Translations under genes and position numbers: made by a program
Notes under the pieces: generated by a model
The model's database searches: none
Told to the model about the DNA's origin: nothing
Seen by the model: the letters and a program-made list of their open reading frames with translations, nothing else
In this document: in pieces, positions 9,862-21,946 of the stretch
Position numbering within the stretch: position 1 is the first letter of the stretch
Layout: each line of letters opens with the position of its first letter
Assembly (NCBI GenBank): GCA_033085395.1
Contig: JANQBS010000198.1
Span: 1 to 64,000, forward strand
Source: Xanthoparmelia taractica
Taxonomy: Eukaryota > Ascomycota > Lecanoromycetes > Lecanorales > Parmeliaceae
Direction of reading: 5' to 3'
Length of the DNA: 64,000 nt

Positions 9862-10943
9862 TTATACGACTGGAGCTGCACAACGGCTTCTATATGTTGG
9901 AATGAGGAGGAAGGATGCAATCTCATCGGTGGAATTCTATGAATTTATACTAGTCTACTATAAAAGAGCGACTTTAGAGCGTATTTTAAAGGTAGCTAGC
10001 TTAAACTCTATATCTATTTTAAGCCCTTCTTTATGTCGAATAGCCTTCCCTCATGACTCTGACAGCGAACCTCTCAATTCAGACGTTGCCGTTCTCATAC
10101 ACCACACCTTACATGTCCTACGTCATACCTTATGGCCGGTCACAAAAATGCAACATATACGGACCTATTCGTCAGACCCGCTCCTGAAGTGTTTAAGTAA
10201 ATCTGACTACCATGACCAAAACTTCTGTATTGCCCTGCTTCTCCGACCTCAAGGTGCAATTGCAGGAGCTCCAGCCTTCACCGCATTATCTGCACCCAAA
10301 GCCGCCTCAACCTTAACCTTCTGCTCTACTTGCTACAACGAGCGTCTAACCCACAAATCACAAACCTGATTTACCATCCCGTCGACGACGAGAAGGACGT
10401 GCTTGATCTCCATTTAGCGTCTAAGTTTTGGAACGGGGTCTCGGAATTCAGTCAGCATACAATACCTAGGGGACCTCGGCTTGGTAAGGATCCGCCTCAG
10501 CGTTGAGACCTTGAACCTAATATTTGGGTAGAGCACAACGATGCCCGATGCCAGCCAAGCCGGACGAGCAAAGCAATTCGGGGTTACAGTATACAATGTC
10601 GTACTTTGGGTTGATAAGATCGCACATCCGCAACGTTCTACTACTGCCGCTTCGAGACCGTAGAGTACCAAAGGTTCCTAATTTAGACCGGACGATGCAC
10701 CAAAGGGAATAGGTCATGACGTGGTCGGTTGGCTTGTCCGAGCATGCAGAAGGGTCAATGTGATTATGCCTGAAAAAATAACGGAATAGTGTAATTTCGA
10801 AAGCCTGACGGCCGTCCAACGCCACTGCCAGCATTGTAGGTATACAAGAGAAGGGCCAGAATGGCTAAATGCCGGATCATATTCTACAGGTACTCGTATT
10901 TCTTAGGCCAGAGATCTCCTTAAGCGCTCGCCTCCGTCTTTCC
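9862..10943. other. Spacer with an AT-rich repeat remnant
   Basis: Around 9930-10030 the sequence becomes AT- and TA-rich like the island at the left edge. It includes a 21-bp segment (9972-9992) that differs by one C-to-T change from 1401-1421 in the foldback element. The remainder holds only short unconvincing frames on both strands. Confidence 0.4.
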
Positions 10944-12174
10944 TCACTCGGTAGTGCGTGGTAAGGTCGGGTTGTTACTAGCCTGCAGATCCCCCATTTC
11001 GACTTCGAGCCAACTAAAGTCCATGTCTATGTTGGAATTCATTATTAGCAATAATTCACTTTCTAGGATATCAACATTTGGCGCACCGTCCGAATGGACC
11101 TTAAAGGTGCCCTTCTTTCCATGTCTAATGCACATTGCATTGAGAAGTATTGCAGCTTCCCACATTTGATACCAGCTTGCTGTTCTCGTTTGGAGGTTGT
11201 TGGGATGACTCGTGATCTTTAAGTAACATCGATTGTCTATCGATCAAAATTTAACGCAACGAAAGATCTAATAGAATGTAGGATTTCTTACCTGCCGTGA
11301 GGGTATGAGGAGTAACATAGTCATGAGGTTGACCTTGTGGTCCAAACCTTTTCGACGACTCAGAGGCGTCCATTCGGTCTGCTAATCCGTTGCAAGACTC
11401 TTTAATCCCAGACCTACCTATGCTTCCAAAGCATCACACGTTATCGCTCCACAAATGGGGGTCATATTCCGACACACTGACAACCAGGTTGTTGTCGCCT
11501 CCTGAATCATCACTGTCAGCTCTGCGAATTGTTCAACGAATGCTTCTCAGATTGGAGATCAGTCCACTCACCAAACCTTCGTACCTGCCCACCCTTCGAT
11601 GGAATGCCGCCCACGCACGTTGATATCAGATTGCTAGTGGCAATGTACGCATCGGCCGGGGCCACAAGCGCAGACTCCCTCCCCGGCACGACGAACGGTT
11701 GAATGGCGCAATTCCCATCAGCTATGGAAAAGATTAGGCCCGGCATGTCCACTTGGGAAAGGAGAGTGACTAGCAGCTCATAAATCGCCTCGGCAGCCCA
11801 ACGACAAACCTATTCGCCCCGCGTGGGCCCCAAGTTACAGGCATTTGCTCAGCGCTAATCATCCAGGGGATGGACGCGAACGCTTGTGAGCACATCTGTA
11901 GGTTTAAGGAGCGTCCCCATCCTTCGTCGCAGTCGAACACTGGCTGGGTGGAAAAGTCGAGCCTTGACAGGGACGTGTTGAGCCCGTGGTCGAGGACTCC
12001 GGCTGTGGTTAAGGAGAGAACAGTATCGTTGGTGCTCCCTTGAGCAGTGATGTTATTTGACGATGCAGGCACCGAATCTGGCGCTGTACCCGCCAGCTGT
12101 ATTCGTTCCGGAAGTTGTATATGCAGCGTCGAGACGGTGGAGGCCCACGACAGCACGAGGCAAAGTGGGATCAT
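10944..12174 (-). pseudogene. Secreted fungal family protein with in-frame stop
   Basis: Four exons can be joined: 12174-11778, 11721-11572, 11501-11292 and 11179-10944 (331 codons). A signal peptide (MIPLCLVLSWASTVS) precedes a long Ser/Thr-rich lead, then a family pattern of unknown-function secreted proteins: CDEGWGRSLNLQMC...GPRGANRFVVGLPRRFM, DGNCAIQPFVV...LISTCVGG, GGDNNLVVSVSEYDP, ESCNGLADRM...RFGPQG, and ASWYQMWEAAILLNAMCIR. The last three introns or junctions are canonical and phase-consistent. The first intron (11722-11777, 56 nt) needs a GC donor. Exon 3 contains TGA at 11434-11436 in frame between DNV and CFGSIG; no intron removes it, and CGA to TGA would be a single transition. 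It lies head-to-head with the gene at 12712, about 540 bp away. Confidence 0.65.
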
Positions 12175-12711
12175 TCAGGACATTGTTTCCTAATCTGATG
12201 CAGCAAGAAGAATACACTGTTGAAAATTACTACAGTGCGGCGCATCTATAAGCAACGTTTTCCCGCTCCATCTGTTCAGCGCATGTTGTTGATTGCGGAG
12301 CCACTGGATGCGCTTCGCATGTTTCCACTTGTCCAGATGCTTTTGCGCCTCTCGCAAGAGCGCGTGGCTCGTATATTCGGCCTTCACTTAAGGAATGGTG
12401 TCCTTTGGTTGTTGGAAGACCTATTACTCGCACGCACAGTCTCTATTACTATCTCTTTCGCATTTCGCATCTCATCTGGACTTCCAACCGAGTCATTGGT
12501 CAGAGATGAAAGCGTTGTCCAGGATATTGGCCGATATTTTCAATCGCTTGGTCGTATGCGACTGCGCTTCATTCAACCGGAATAGGAAACAACAATACCC
12601 CCGTCGGCCTCTCTGTCAAGTAGGGCTACAGTTATTTTACACGCTCCCTCTATAACGCTAACCTCGAGTTCCAGTGCACCAGTTCCGCCAGCTCCTCCCG
12701 GGCTCAAAATC
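12175..12711. promoter_or_regulatory. Divergent intergenic region between 10944-12174 and 12712
   Basis: About 537 bp separating two head-to-head genes of lineage-specific families. Short frames on both strands have no family resemblance. A shared promoter is inferred from orientation only; no named motif was recognised. Confidence 0.4.
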
Positions 12712-13521
12712 ATGCCCACTTTTAACGAGGAGACGCGACTAGACCCGGCCGAAGTCTACTTGGTCATTATCTCGGCCATGGACCAACTGAGCATGCAGCC
12801 ATGGTCCGGCCCTGTAGACCTCAGCAGCAGCAGCGTCATCTTATCGCCGGGACAGCGGGTGGCGCTCTCCACTTTCGGCGAGAGTCAGCAACTCCAACCC
12901 GGCCACATAATCCTTGCTCTCTACCATATTGTGCTCAAGATGTATAATCAGCGACCTGGTTTCTACAAACTCAGCTGCGTCATATCGCTCCGGGAGCAAA
13001 AGATCGCAACAATTTACATGGTTCAGGGCCGCGGCAGCCAACATGGCACTTTGGCTATATCGGAGGGGACAGAGAGAGCGGTATCTCTCATCGATAGCAT
13101 AGGCAGCTTGACAGAAAACTCCGGCATGGTCGTCGATCCTAAAGATGCCCTGTTCCGCATCGCCTGGACTGTCGTCGGCAAATCCATCCCTGTTCAAGAG
13201 ATTTTCAGCGCCGCGGTGGACGGAATAGCGACGGCGGCGCCGCATGGTTATACCAACCTTTGCTCCCACACTACTGGGGTTAGCTTTTCCGGTAACGTGG
13301 CGTTCCACATTGGGCAGTACTCTGACCATAACCTGCACTGTGGTCAAATATCCAGAGCGTTCGGTTTGCTTGTGCAACTGGTCGTCAAGGATCAGCGGAG
13401 ATTCCAAGAGATGGATTTCACGCTAGACTATGATGGGGTGAAGATTAGTGAGGGGTATATGTTAAAGATGTCTTCTGTTGAGGGTCATAGCAATAGCACG
13501 GAAAGGATAGTGACGTCATAA
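12712..13521 (+). CDS. Lineage-specific fungal protein of unknown function
   Basis: A 269-residue intronless protein without an obvious signal peptide. Recognisable landmarks of a common orphan family in filamentous ascomycetes are an early helix (VYLVIISAMDQLSMQPW), a central IILALYHIVLKMY helix followed by a beta-rich LSCVISLREQKIATIYM, the block DPKDALFRIAWTVVGKSI, FSAAVDGIATAAPHG, and a late F-EMDFTLDYDGVKISEGYML. The layout suggests a compact alpha/beta fold; no catalytic residues stand out. It faces the secreted-protein pseudogene at 10944-12174 and both may have been co-regulated. The frame is intact across its full length. Confidence 0.6.
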   Translation: MPTFNEETRLDPAEVYLVIISAMDQLSMQPWSGPVDLSSSSVILSPGQRVALSTFGESQQLQPGHIILALYHIVLKMYNQRPGFYKLSCVISLREQKIATIYMVQGRGSQHGTLAISEGTERAVSLIDSIGSLTENSGMVVDPKDALFRIAWTVVGKSIPVQEIFSAAVDGIATAAPHGYTNLCSHTTGVSFSGNVAFHIGQYSDHNLHCGQISRAFGLLVQLVVKDQRRFQEMDFTLDYDGVKISEGYMLKMSSVEGHSNSTERIVTS

Positions 13522-15314
13522 CGGTATCGTATTTAAAGAATATCGTTCAATATAATATACCAATCAGTCATGATCGTAGTGTGCAACAGAGGTGTTAGTA
13601 AGCGGCAGCTGGGATGGTTAACCATAAGCAATCACGTGCACGCTGCAGCTACCAGCTCTGCATGTTGGACGGGTCTCGCAAAGACTTAACGGTCGGGTCC
13701 CCTGCTCTTTCTCACTCAGGGAACCGCATCCACCCGGAACATCGCGTTAATGCAAACGTCAGGCGCTTACAAAATACAATCCCCTGGCCGCTGTATCTAC
13801 TGCGCTTCTATCCCCTTAAGGCGACTTCAGCAGTCCTGTCAAATAGTGGTGGTTTGTAGACCGGGCGGAATATATTCAAGTCGACAGCTGCGATTAGCAA
13901 AATCTGCATCACAACTGTAGTCGTTCAGTACACCCATCAATCGGGATCTCTTTGCACAAGCCAGACCTTGGGGTAGAGAAATCGCTGCTACCAAGGCTTC
14001 CAGTATCGTCGTCTGGCCGTCGCTGATGCCTCCCCACTAGCGACGCGAACAGTAATAGCAGTATTTATCACAATCGATCTCGAGGAACAGCGACAGCACC
14101 CGGAGCAGAACAAGATCCGTTTGGAACAATACTTCCCTATAAATCGATCCCCTTGTCCCCAACTAACTCAATGCCCAGCACATATTCGTGTTACCGCGCC
14201 TACCTCTCCCAGGCGTTTTGTTTCTCAGGATTCCGATAGTATCGCATCGTCCGTTGGAGAATCTTGCTATGACGGATAGAGGCGTTGTACAGGAGCGTTT
14301 GCAGCGAGGAGATGCCGGGAGCGTGGAGATGTCAACGTATGCTGAGTCAGTCTGTGATGAATAGCATCCGGCGCGTCTGGATGCTGTTGTGCTACGTGAT
14401 AAACGCTTGAATGCAAGACTCATTCCTTGGAACCTTGTAGATTCCCAGACTAAGAGAGGATGTCCGGATACTCTCTCGTTGTACCATAGACCAGACCACG
14501 GTCGACATCAGCAACGTGCTCGAGAGTCGCGATCTAAAGTAGCTGTAGAATACCTACGCGTGTGCCTTGACGACAATGGAGAATCCTAACGTTCTTTCAT
14601 ATATATGGAACGAACATCGCGAGACTACCGACCGCTCGACATGAAAAAAGTGATTGGCGGGCTGTTACAGGTAGAGTCGGTCGCAAGCCAAATTCACTTT
14701 GGCTGCTTTTCGTGAGAAGTATGTTCGAGTTCTCCCGTCGTCATCATCTACCGATAGCAGCTTGCTACGATATATTTTGACAGCTGTGTCGGGCCTTTGT
14801 TTTGCTGCTAGACCTGATGTGGGTAGCCCGCTAGCCTCACTGGCAGATCTCGTAAATCGGCAACTGTTAATCTTCACCTACTACAGCATCATATTACAGG
14901 GTCCAACTTTTCAAGCATGGCTCTTAGCAACAATGAAGAGACGTTAACAGTCGCGGACCCGGCACCAAAATTTGCTTCGCCGCTCGGCTGAGAGGTTTCA
15001 GAGGATGCTTCTCGCCAATGTGCATGATAAGAAACGAGGTTTTGCGGCGCAGACCAATAGCACAACCAGTGCAACCAATAGAACATTCGAAGGGAAGAAT
15101 GTTGAAACAATGAATGCGTTTCCTGATGTCCCTTCAATCCTTCGATATCAATTCATGATTATACCGCCACAGGAGAACGCCTGACAATCTGGCCTCATGT
15201 ACTTCCCTGCTTGAATTTTTATAAAATCTGCCTAGTCTGAGATTTGAAAGCTCCTCCCCAATCCAAGCCTTCTCAAATCTGAAGTTCCGCTTTCTGGGGA
15301 ACCAGATACCATCG
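13522..15314. other. Gene-poor spacer (1.8 kb)
   Basis: Only short overlapping frames are present. None shows a signal peptide, a domain motif or a splice-linked partner. The final 100 bp before 15315 may act as the promoter of the next gene. Confidence 0.35.
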
Positions 15315-16401
15315 ATGCGTTTCTACAAAAATATTTTGTCGCTTCTCATCCTCCATGTATCCTTAGTGTTTGCTCAACAGCCATGCTACTGGTCCGATGG
15401 CTCCGGCATAACGCCCGATCAAGGAACCTGGGTGAGTTGTCATTCATCCCAAGACAGTGTCTGCTGTTTTCATGGAGAGTTTTGCGGGTCCAACGGCTTA
15501 TGTTATGATGGATCAGACTTGGGTCATGTACGTGCATTGTGCGCTTCTTCTTCTCTGAGACTGCCATGCTTGTCACCCCTCATACGGAGTGAACACTGAA
15601 TCGAGGAAAAAGACGTATCGAGGCGCATGTACTGTCCAAGACTGGAGTAAAACAACAGCATGCCCAACTCAATACTGCAACGACGGTAAGAAACTCACTC
15701 TTTCCAGAACCCCATTATCTTTCTTCTCGACGCCCATATATTCTTCATAAAGGGTGGCAGCTGCTTATTAATTTCTTTCTGTTATTAGTGTTCACACATT
15801 AACTTATCAACCTCTGGAGATGTCCATACCCGAGTAATGGAATCGTCCGGTGGTGGTGCGGCAATGAAAGTGTAACAGCCCCTTATCACACGGGCGTTGA
15901 CACACATCTCCTTAAATGTACGAGTGGCTCTATCTTAGGTTTTCCATCTGTAACACCTTCGCCTTCAGCTGCCGACATGACCACCAACTCCGTTGCCGGA
16001 GCAGATCCGAAGGTGATCACTGTCACCGGGTCTTCCCCAGCCAAACCGGCCACTAAACCTCTTGTGTCTGCTCAAATTGGGCAGTCGACCGGTCTAACCG
16101 ACCGAATCTTCCGTGACTGCCCAACCCCAGGAGCATTCGGCCAGCTTACCGACCGCAATAGGGGTCGGAATCGGTGTCCCACTGGGAGTAGCTACCATCG
16201 GAATCCTCGGGTTCTTGTTCCGGAAAGAAGCGGTGCGGCAACGCGGAAGCAAGCTCCAGATACTGAGACAGGAAAGCATCCGGGGGAATGAGGACCCAGC
16301 CCCCCGCAACAGCTATTGCAGAACCTCGGGCAAAGTTTCCAGATACTCAACTACCGAGAGAATTGGGCGATACTGGTAAGACAGAACTACCCGGTATCTG
16401 A
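15315..16401 (+). pseudogene. Degraded CYWxDGS-family secreted/transmembrane protein
   Basis: Exon 1 (15315-15527) encodes a signal peptide and the family start QPCYWSDGS with paired cysteines (VCCFHGEFC, NGLC). Exon 2 (15613-15685) carries TYRGACTVQDW. Exon 3, in frame from about 15820, begins CPYPSNGIV and runs into a Ser/Thr/Pro stalk. The transmembrane block AIGVGIGVPLGVATIGILGF follows, then a tail ending ELPGI at 16399-16401. The parts do not connect cleanly. The exon 2 donor is phase 1 but the only usable exon 3 acceptor (15818-15819) needs phase 2. The tail lies one frame away from the transmembrane block, with the shift near the C6 run at about 16298. The stalk-to-membrane shift can be explained by a 118-nt intron (16013-16130). 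An intact paralogue sits at 44604-45571. Confidence 0.6.
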
Positions 16402-19400
16402 AGCTGAAGAAGGACGAGTCCTCCCTCAAATACGTTCCAATACCTCCGCGGTATAGGTCTTATCTTTGGCATTCGCCCACCATCACCCTAGGTCATCAGT
16501 CACAGCCGCAATAACAACCCATAGAATCATAGCAAGAAAGAGTACAGTGAACTTCATACCGGTACGCAGCGGCCCAGCTCTCCTTCGGCACCCACACATC
16601 CTAGGCAGTCCAACCAATCCTACCGCTCATACAAAAGCCCAGCCCTTCCTGTTCATCTACCCGCAAATTCTGCTCTATCAATGCAGAACAAAGCTCTGTT
16701 GACGAGAATGGGTGAACCGTAGGCGTAGAATCGAATGGTAAGAGGACTATCCAAAGGGTAGAAATCAAGTAGAATCTTTGATAAATCTATTTTCCATTGG
16801 CTGTCAGCAAGCAAAACGTATTTAGGAGATGATTCTCCATACTTCAGAACCCACATCTGAGACACTGGGGAGCTCATATAAAAGTCAAAGCGAATCTGAC
16901 ATGAGTAACGAAGCGTGCGGCGAAGGCTATCAACGCTAAACACCATACACAGAATGCTGAGAATTCACGAAATCGACAAAGCAAGTCTTGAACACGCTCA
17001 TTGCCCTAAACATTTTCCCACTAACTTGACATTCAGCAAAGAGCGAATCTCTAATCATGCTGTCCTTGAGTGTGCTAACAAACCAAGCCCTCCTACTCCT
17101 TCCAGAGAAACACGACGACATACTTCACAGTAGTACTGATACTTATCCCCATCTCATCTCACACACCCATCCGACAACCCCAAAGCGCAAGGAAAGCCAA
17201 ATCCACACCTCCTGCCCATCACTATTAGCGCATCATATATGGCTATTACACGCCGAAGCATCAACGGATTACCTCAAAGGGTCAATCAAGTACGTTAGTT
17301 GGCCGGCGCTCGCTCGGGAACGGCACGGATGTTGTGCTATACGCTATATCATTGCCCCTTACTCTTGAACGGGCGATGAAAAGAAGGGAGAAAAGAAGAA
17401 AATACGGGGAGAACGGAAAAGAATGCGTGTACACTTAATTAGTATGTATCTTGCGACCTACCTGAATTGAAGGTAGCTACGTAAGAGAGGAATGCTGCGA
17501 GGGGAAGGGTTTCGAGGGGTTGTTGAGATTGAGACAAGGTGGATGGATGGCTTTATGCGGTAACTTGCGGGTGGGTTCACAGGACCCACCCACATCCAGT
17601 GTGAAGTACGTAGAGTAGAGCCTACCTACGGTCAAAGTAAGTCTTTGGAATAGAAGGTGTGAGCCAGAACTACCTGCGTTAAGAGATGAGATGAGATTGT
17701 TTTATTATAATTAAAGGTGTGGACGGAGCAGTACGTCCCAAGCAAGCTGGGCGAGTACAGAAGAAAGGGGGGAATTTGGTGCCTAGCCGACACAGGTAAT
17801 TGCACCGAGTTTGTCTATCAATTGTCCGAGATCCAAGGTACTTCGTACTTTTGCCAGGATGTTAAACACTGCTATACTGACTTTATGTAAGGTAGGTAAG
17901 CATTATTGCACGTACGCTTTGACCAAGGGCCATCAAATGTTGGAGAAAGCCAGTCTATATAGTGATATTTGTATATTTGTTTACCAGCTAATCCTGTCGT
18001 GCCTGTTTGTTTAGGTCTTCGACGTCCAGGACGAGAAAAACAGTAATTGAAGCAGTAGATGAATCGCAAGACAAGTCCTTACGACGCAGTCTTGCTCCTA
18101 GAGATAGACTATCTTCACCAAAGAAAAATGGAAAAAGAAAAGAAAAAAACAAACAAACAGCGAATGAGGAGCAGTCGGAGACAACACCCTCAATCGCGAC
18201 GGGGTGAAATCCGACCATAGATGCGCTTCATTAATGTAAAGCCGTGCGCTGGTCAGAACTAGGGAGCGGGCGTGCACGTTGACTTGCTTAGAAGATGACA
18301 GCATCGACGGTATGACTTGTAGTGCGAATGCTGCGTCGAGCTGGGGCCCCTGTCGGCGTTGAAGGGTGAGGAGGAGGTGTGTATGATCTGAATTCTGAAG
18401 CGTCGCGATGAAGACTAGCAAGGAGAAGTCTACAAGAATAGACGAGCCGGACAATTCCATTTCGCAGTTCTCTGCTGACGGCAGACGTGCATAGATAAGG
18501 ATAAGCAAAGCAGTCGCTACCATCGCTACCAAGAGAATGTTTAGTAGGAAAGTAGTAGTTTGAAGCGCAAGACTACTGTCAAAGACATGCCACGTTGCCC
18601 ATCAGGCTTACTTCTGTCACTGCAAGGCTGCCGTAGCCGGGGGAAAGTGAAAGTGGGCGGTCTCCAAGGACAGTCGAGCGCTTCGAGGGATTGTCTGCGG
18701 GCTTTTACCCTTCTGAGGCTTTTGCATACCAAAAGGTACTTGGTACTTGGTACTTTAGAGATGGGACATGGTCGGACTTTGATCGTCCGCAAGATTGTGC
18801 AGCCATTTCGTCATCAAGGGCTTGAAGATCGACGGGCATCTCCACTTTTTCCTTCCATTGACCTTCTAGCGGCCTTCTAGCAGTTTTCTAGCGCACTTCT
18901 AGCGACCTTCTTTTTTGCGTCGCGTACACACAGGGATCAGCGTTGCTGCTCGCGTGCGCCTTTAGGCTCTCTTTTTTTTTTCCACGGGGGGGGGGGGACC
19001 CCACTTTCCAGATTGGAGCTAAAAAGGTTAAGATGAATAGATGATGAATCGAGCAGCCAGGGGGCAACGGCGATCGACCCTGTGAGCAGATTGCGCATAT
19101 ATACCAACCTTAATTCATCAATCCTTCTACTAGTAAGCATCAGAAGCGATCCTTGTATTTAAACAATTGATGAGCCTATCACGTGGAATGAAATGACTCA
19201 AATTTTAGAGTCAAAACCTAGGATAATAGGGGAATTCTGAGACCATAGGGGCATTAACTTGGTAGGCTGATTAACTAAGAATTGGTGAACTACTGATTAG
19301 GTTACCGAGGTGGGGTAAAAGTTTGGAGCAAATGGTGGGATCCCCATGCTGGTCTCAGCTTTTTTTGCCCTTTGGTTCTCTGCCCACTCTCTTTGCTACT

Positions 19401-20074
19401 TTGTACCGCTCCATACATTTAACAGCTGTCGCTTCCTTGGCTCCAAAAATGAATTTGAAATTATTGGCATAACTTCAACTGGCATAATCGGGCATAGCTG
19501 TTGATTATCATCGTTTGGATTGCAAACCTATCGACACAATAATCTCTTGCCTTCCTTCACCTTTGAACCAATACAAATCTTTCCACCAACTTTTGGCTCT
19601 TCTTGCGCGTCAATCAACACCCTACTCCCCCCAAACCAATTCCCCCTCCCCAAAAAGCCAACTAACCCCAGGCCAACTAAACTCCCTTTAACCCCGCCAA
19701 GTCCCCACCATTCATTGTGTGTTCAGTCAAACCATCCCCATCAATCCTATGATCATTATTTCCATCAACACTAGCAAGCAGCTAATCAAAAACGGCGAGC
19801 CCTGCATCATTAAGTAATAGCTAAATATCACTGCATGTGAAAAGTGTTGCGGCTAACGGATGGTCCGGCATCCCTTACTCGAACAACATCCTTGGTTCCT
19901 GGGCGTATCTATAAATCTATCCCCAGATCTCCCTCCTTCTTTTTCCCTTCCTTTCCTTCACACCCTTGGCCCCAACTCCCTACTCGACCTACCCCACCTT
20001 CTTCTTTACCAATCTGACCCAACGTACTCGACATCCAAAGCCCCCCCCCCCCCCACGGGCCAGCAGCAGCAACC
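16402..20074. other. Long gene-free stretch and MFS upstream region
   Basis: About 3.7 kb without a supported gene. A perfect 8-bp stem-loop lies at 17569-17591 (GGGTGGGT, 7-nt loop, ACCCACCC). A degenerate short repeat with about four copies of CTTCTAGCG lies at 18862-18910. An uninterrupted G-tract is at about 18986-18998. From about 19520 the + strand becomes strongly C/T-rich, as is common in fungal promoters, and ends in a run of 14 C at 20041-20054, just before the transporter start codon. Confidence 0.45.
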
Positions 20075-21946
20075 ATGGACCGGATCGCGAGCTACAATGT
20101 AGCCCGTAGGTACGAGAAGCGTGCACTCCTCATCGCTGTCAACTGCGTTGCCGGTCTTTCCATCTTCTTCTTCGGTTATGACCAAGGTGTCATGGGCGGT
20201 GTCAACGGCAACCGCAGCTACGCCAACATCATGGGCTTTGGCTACTTCGATGAGGCGACCGGCATAGTTGCAATTGCCAAGCCACTCCTTCAAGGAGGTA
20301 TCGTGAGTAACTTTCCTCGAAACAACCACCTACATAGTTGGCTTGTGTCACTTATCCGCCATCTGTGACTTTAGATCGCCGTCTACTATCTCCCCGGTAC
20401 CCTCTTCGGCTCCTTGCTCGGAGGCTGGTTCGGCGATCGATACGGTCGTATCAAGACCATCGCCGTAGCCTCCATATGGGCTATAGTCGGCGCCACCCTC
20501 CAATGCTCCGCCCAAAACGCCAACTGGATGTTTTGCGCCCGTGTCCTTAACGGGATCGGAACCGGCATCCTCAACGCCATTACCCCCGTCTGGGCCACCG
20601 AAACCGCCAGCCACACGTCCCGCGGTCAATTCGTCTCCATCGAATTCACTCTCAACATTTTCGGCGTCGTCGTCGCGTACTGGATCGAATATGGAACCTC
20701 CTTCTATCCCGACAAAAACTCCACCTTCATCTGGCGCTTCCCCATTGCTTTCCAAATCGTGCCCCTCATCTTCCTCTTCTTCGTCGTATGGGCGATGCCT
20801 GAATCCCCTCGCTGGCTCGTCAAAGTCGGGCGCGAGGAAGAAGCTCGGTTCATCCTCGGCCGTCTCCGCGGTGAAGGGGACGGAGCCGCCGAAGCCGAGT
20901 TCCAAGATATCCGCAACATCGTCGAGCTCGAGCGCAAGACTTCGAGCCAGAACAGCTACCTGGCCATGTTCCTCGGCTGGAAGTCCGGCAAGCTGCACAC
21001 CGGGCGCCGCGTCCAACTCGTCATCTGGCTCCAGATTCTCCAAGAGTGGATCGGCATCGCTGGTATCACCATCTACGGCCCCACCATCTTCACAATCGCC
21101 GGTGTTTCGGCGGCTGACCGTCTCTGGATATCGGGTCTCAATGACATCACATACATGTTCGCGACTCTGATCTGCGTCTTCACCCTCGATCGAATCGGTC
21201 GTCGCTGGACACTCTACTGGGGCTCCGTCGGTCAGGGCATCTGCATGTTCTGCGCCGGCGGTCTGGCCCGCGCTACGATCAACGCTAGAGAAAGCGGCGG
21301 CAACACCTCGGGCGTGGGTGGCGGGGCTATATTCTTCGTCTTCCTCTTCACCGCCATCTTCGGAGCGACGTGGCTGACCGTTCCATGGCTGTACCCGGCC
21401 GAGATTTTCCCATTGGAAGTTCGTGCCCGGGGCAACGCATGGGGCGTGGTCGGCTGGTCCATTGGGAACGGGTGGACGGTACGTCGATCTCCAACGCGGG
21501 GCCCTTCCCGCATCAACATCTCTCTCTCTCTCCCTCTCTTTCCCCCGTCATGAAAATAACCATCTAACGCGACAAACGCCCAGGTCCTCCTTCTCCCCAC
21601 AATCTTTGAACGCCTCAACGAAAAAACCCTCTACCTCTTCGGCGCCGTCAACGTCGCCACCATCTTCATCGTCTGGGCCCTCTACCCCGAAACCAACCAG
21701 CGCACCCTCGAGGAAATGGACCTCGTCTTCGCCTCCGACTCCATCTGGAACTGGGAGGCCGAGCGCAACTTCAAGATCCTCAAGGAGCAGAACCCGGAGC
21801 TCGTGCAGGCGGCCCAGCGCGGCAACAGCGTCGTGGACCCCGAGGCCGGGCTCAAGAGCGGCAGGCAGGGGAGTCTGGTGCCGAGGAATATGAGCTTGGA
21901 TGCAAAGGAGTATGGGGAGGCGGGGATGAAGCACGATGGGCTTTGA
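20075..21946 (+). CDS. MFS sugar (hexose-type) transporter
   Basis: Three exons: 20075-20302, 20375-21478 and 21584-21946 (564 residues), all phase 0 with canonical splice sites. The protein has 12 expected transmembrane segments and sugar-porter signatures: GYDQGVMGG in the first helix, GDRYGRIKT (the D/G-R-x-G-R-[KR] motif) after helix 2, PESPRWLVKVGREEEAR before the central loop, QEWIGIAGITIYGP in helix 7, DRIGRRW after helix 8, PAEIFPLEVRARGN, and the PETNQRTLEEMD signature after helix 12. It should act as a plasma-membrane sugar/H+ symporter or facilitator; the substrate cannot be told from motifs. The start has a good context (AACCATGG). It is convergent with the P450 gene, so co-regulation is not implied by position. 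Confidence 0.92.

Noticed and set aside
17569..17591. Perfect 8-bp stem-loop as a terminator or small RNA
   Set aside because: There is no adjacent gene end on either strand and no U-tract, so it is only noted as an isolated hairpin.
20348..21043. Long minus-strand frame inside the MFS gene
   Set aside because: Acidic shadow frame antisense to conserved transporter exons; no splice or motif support.
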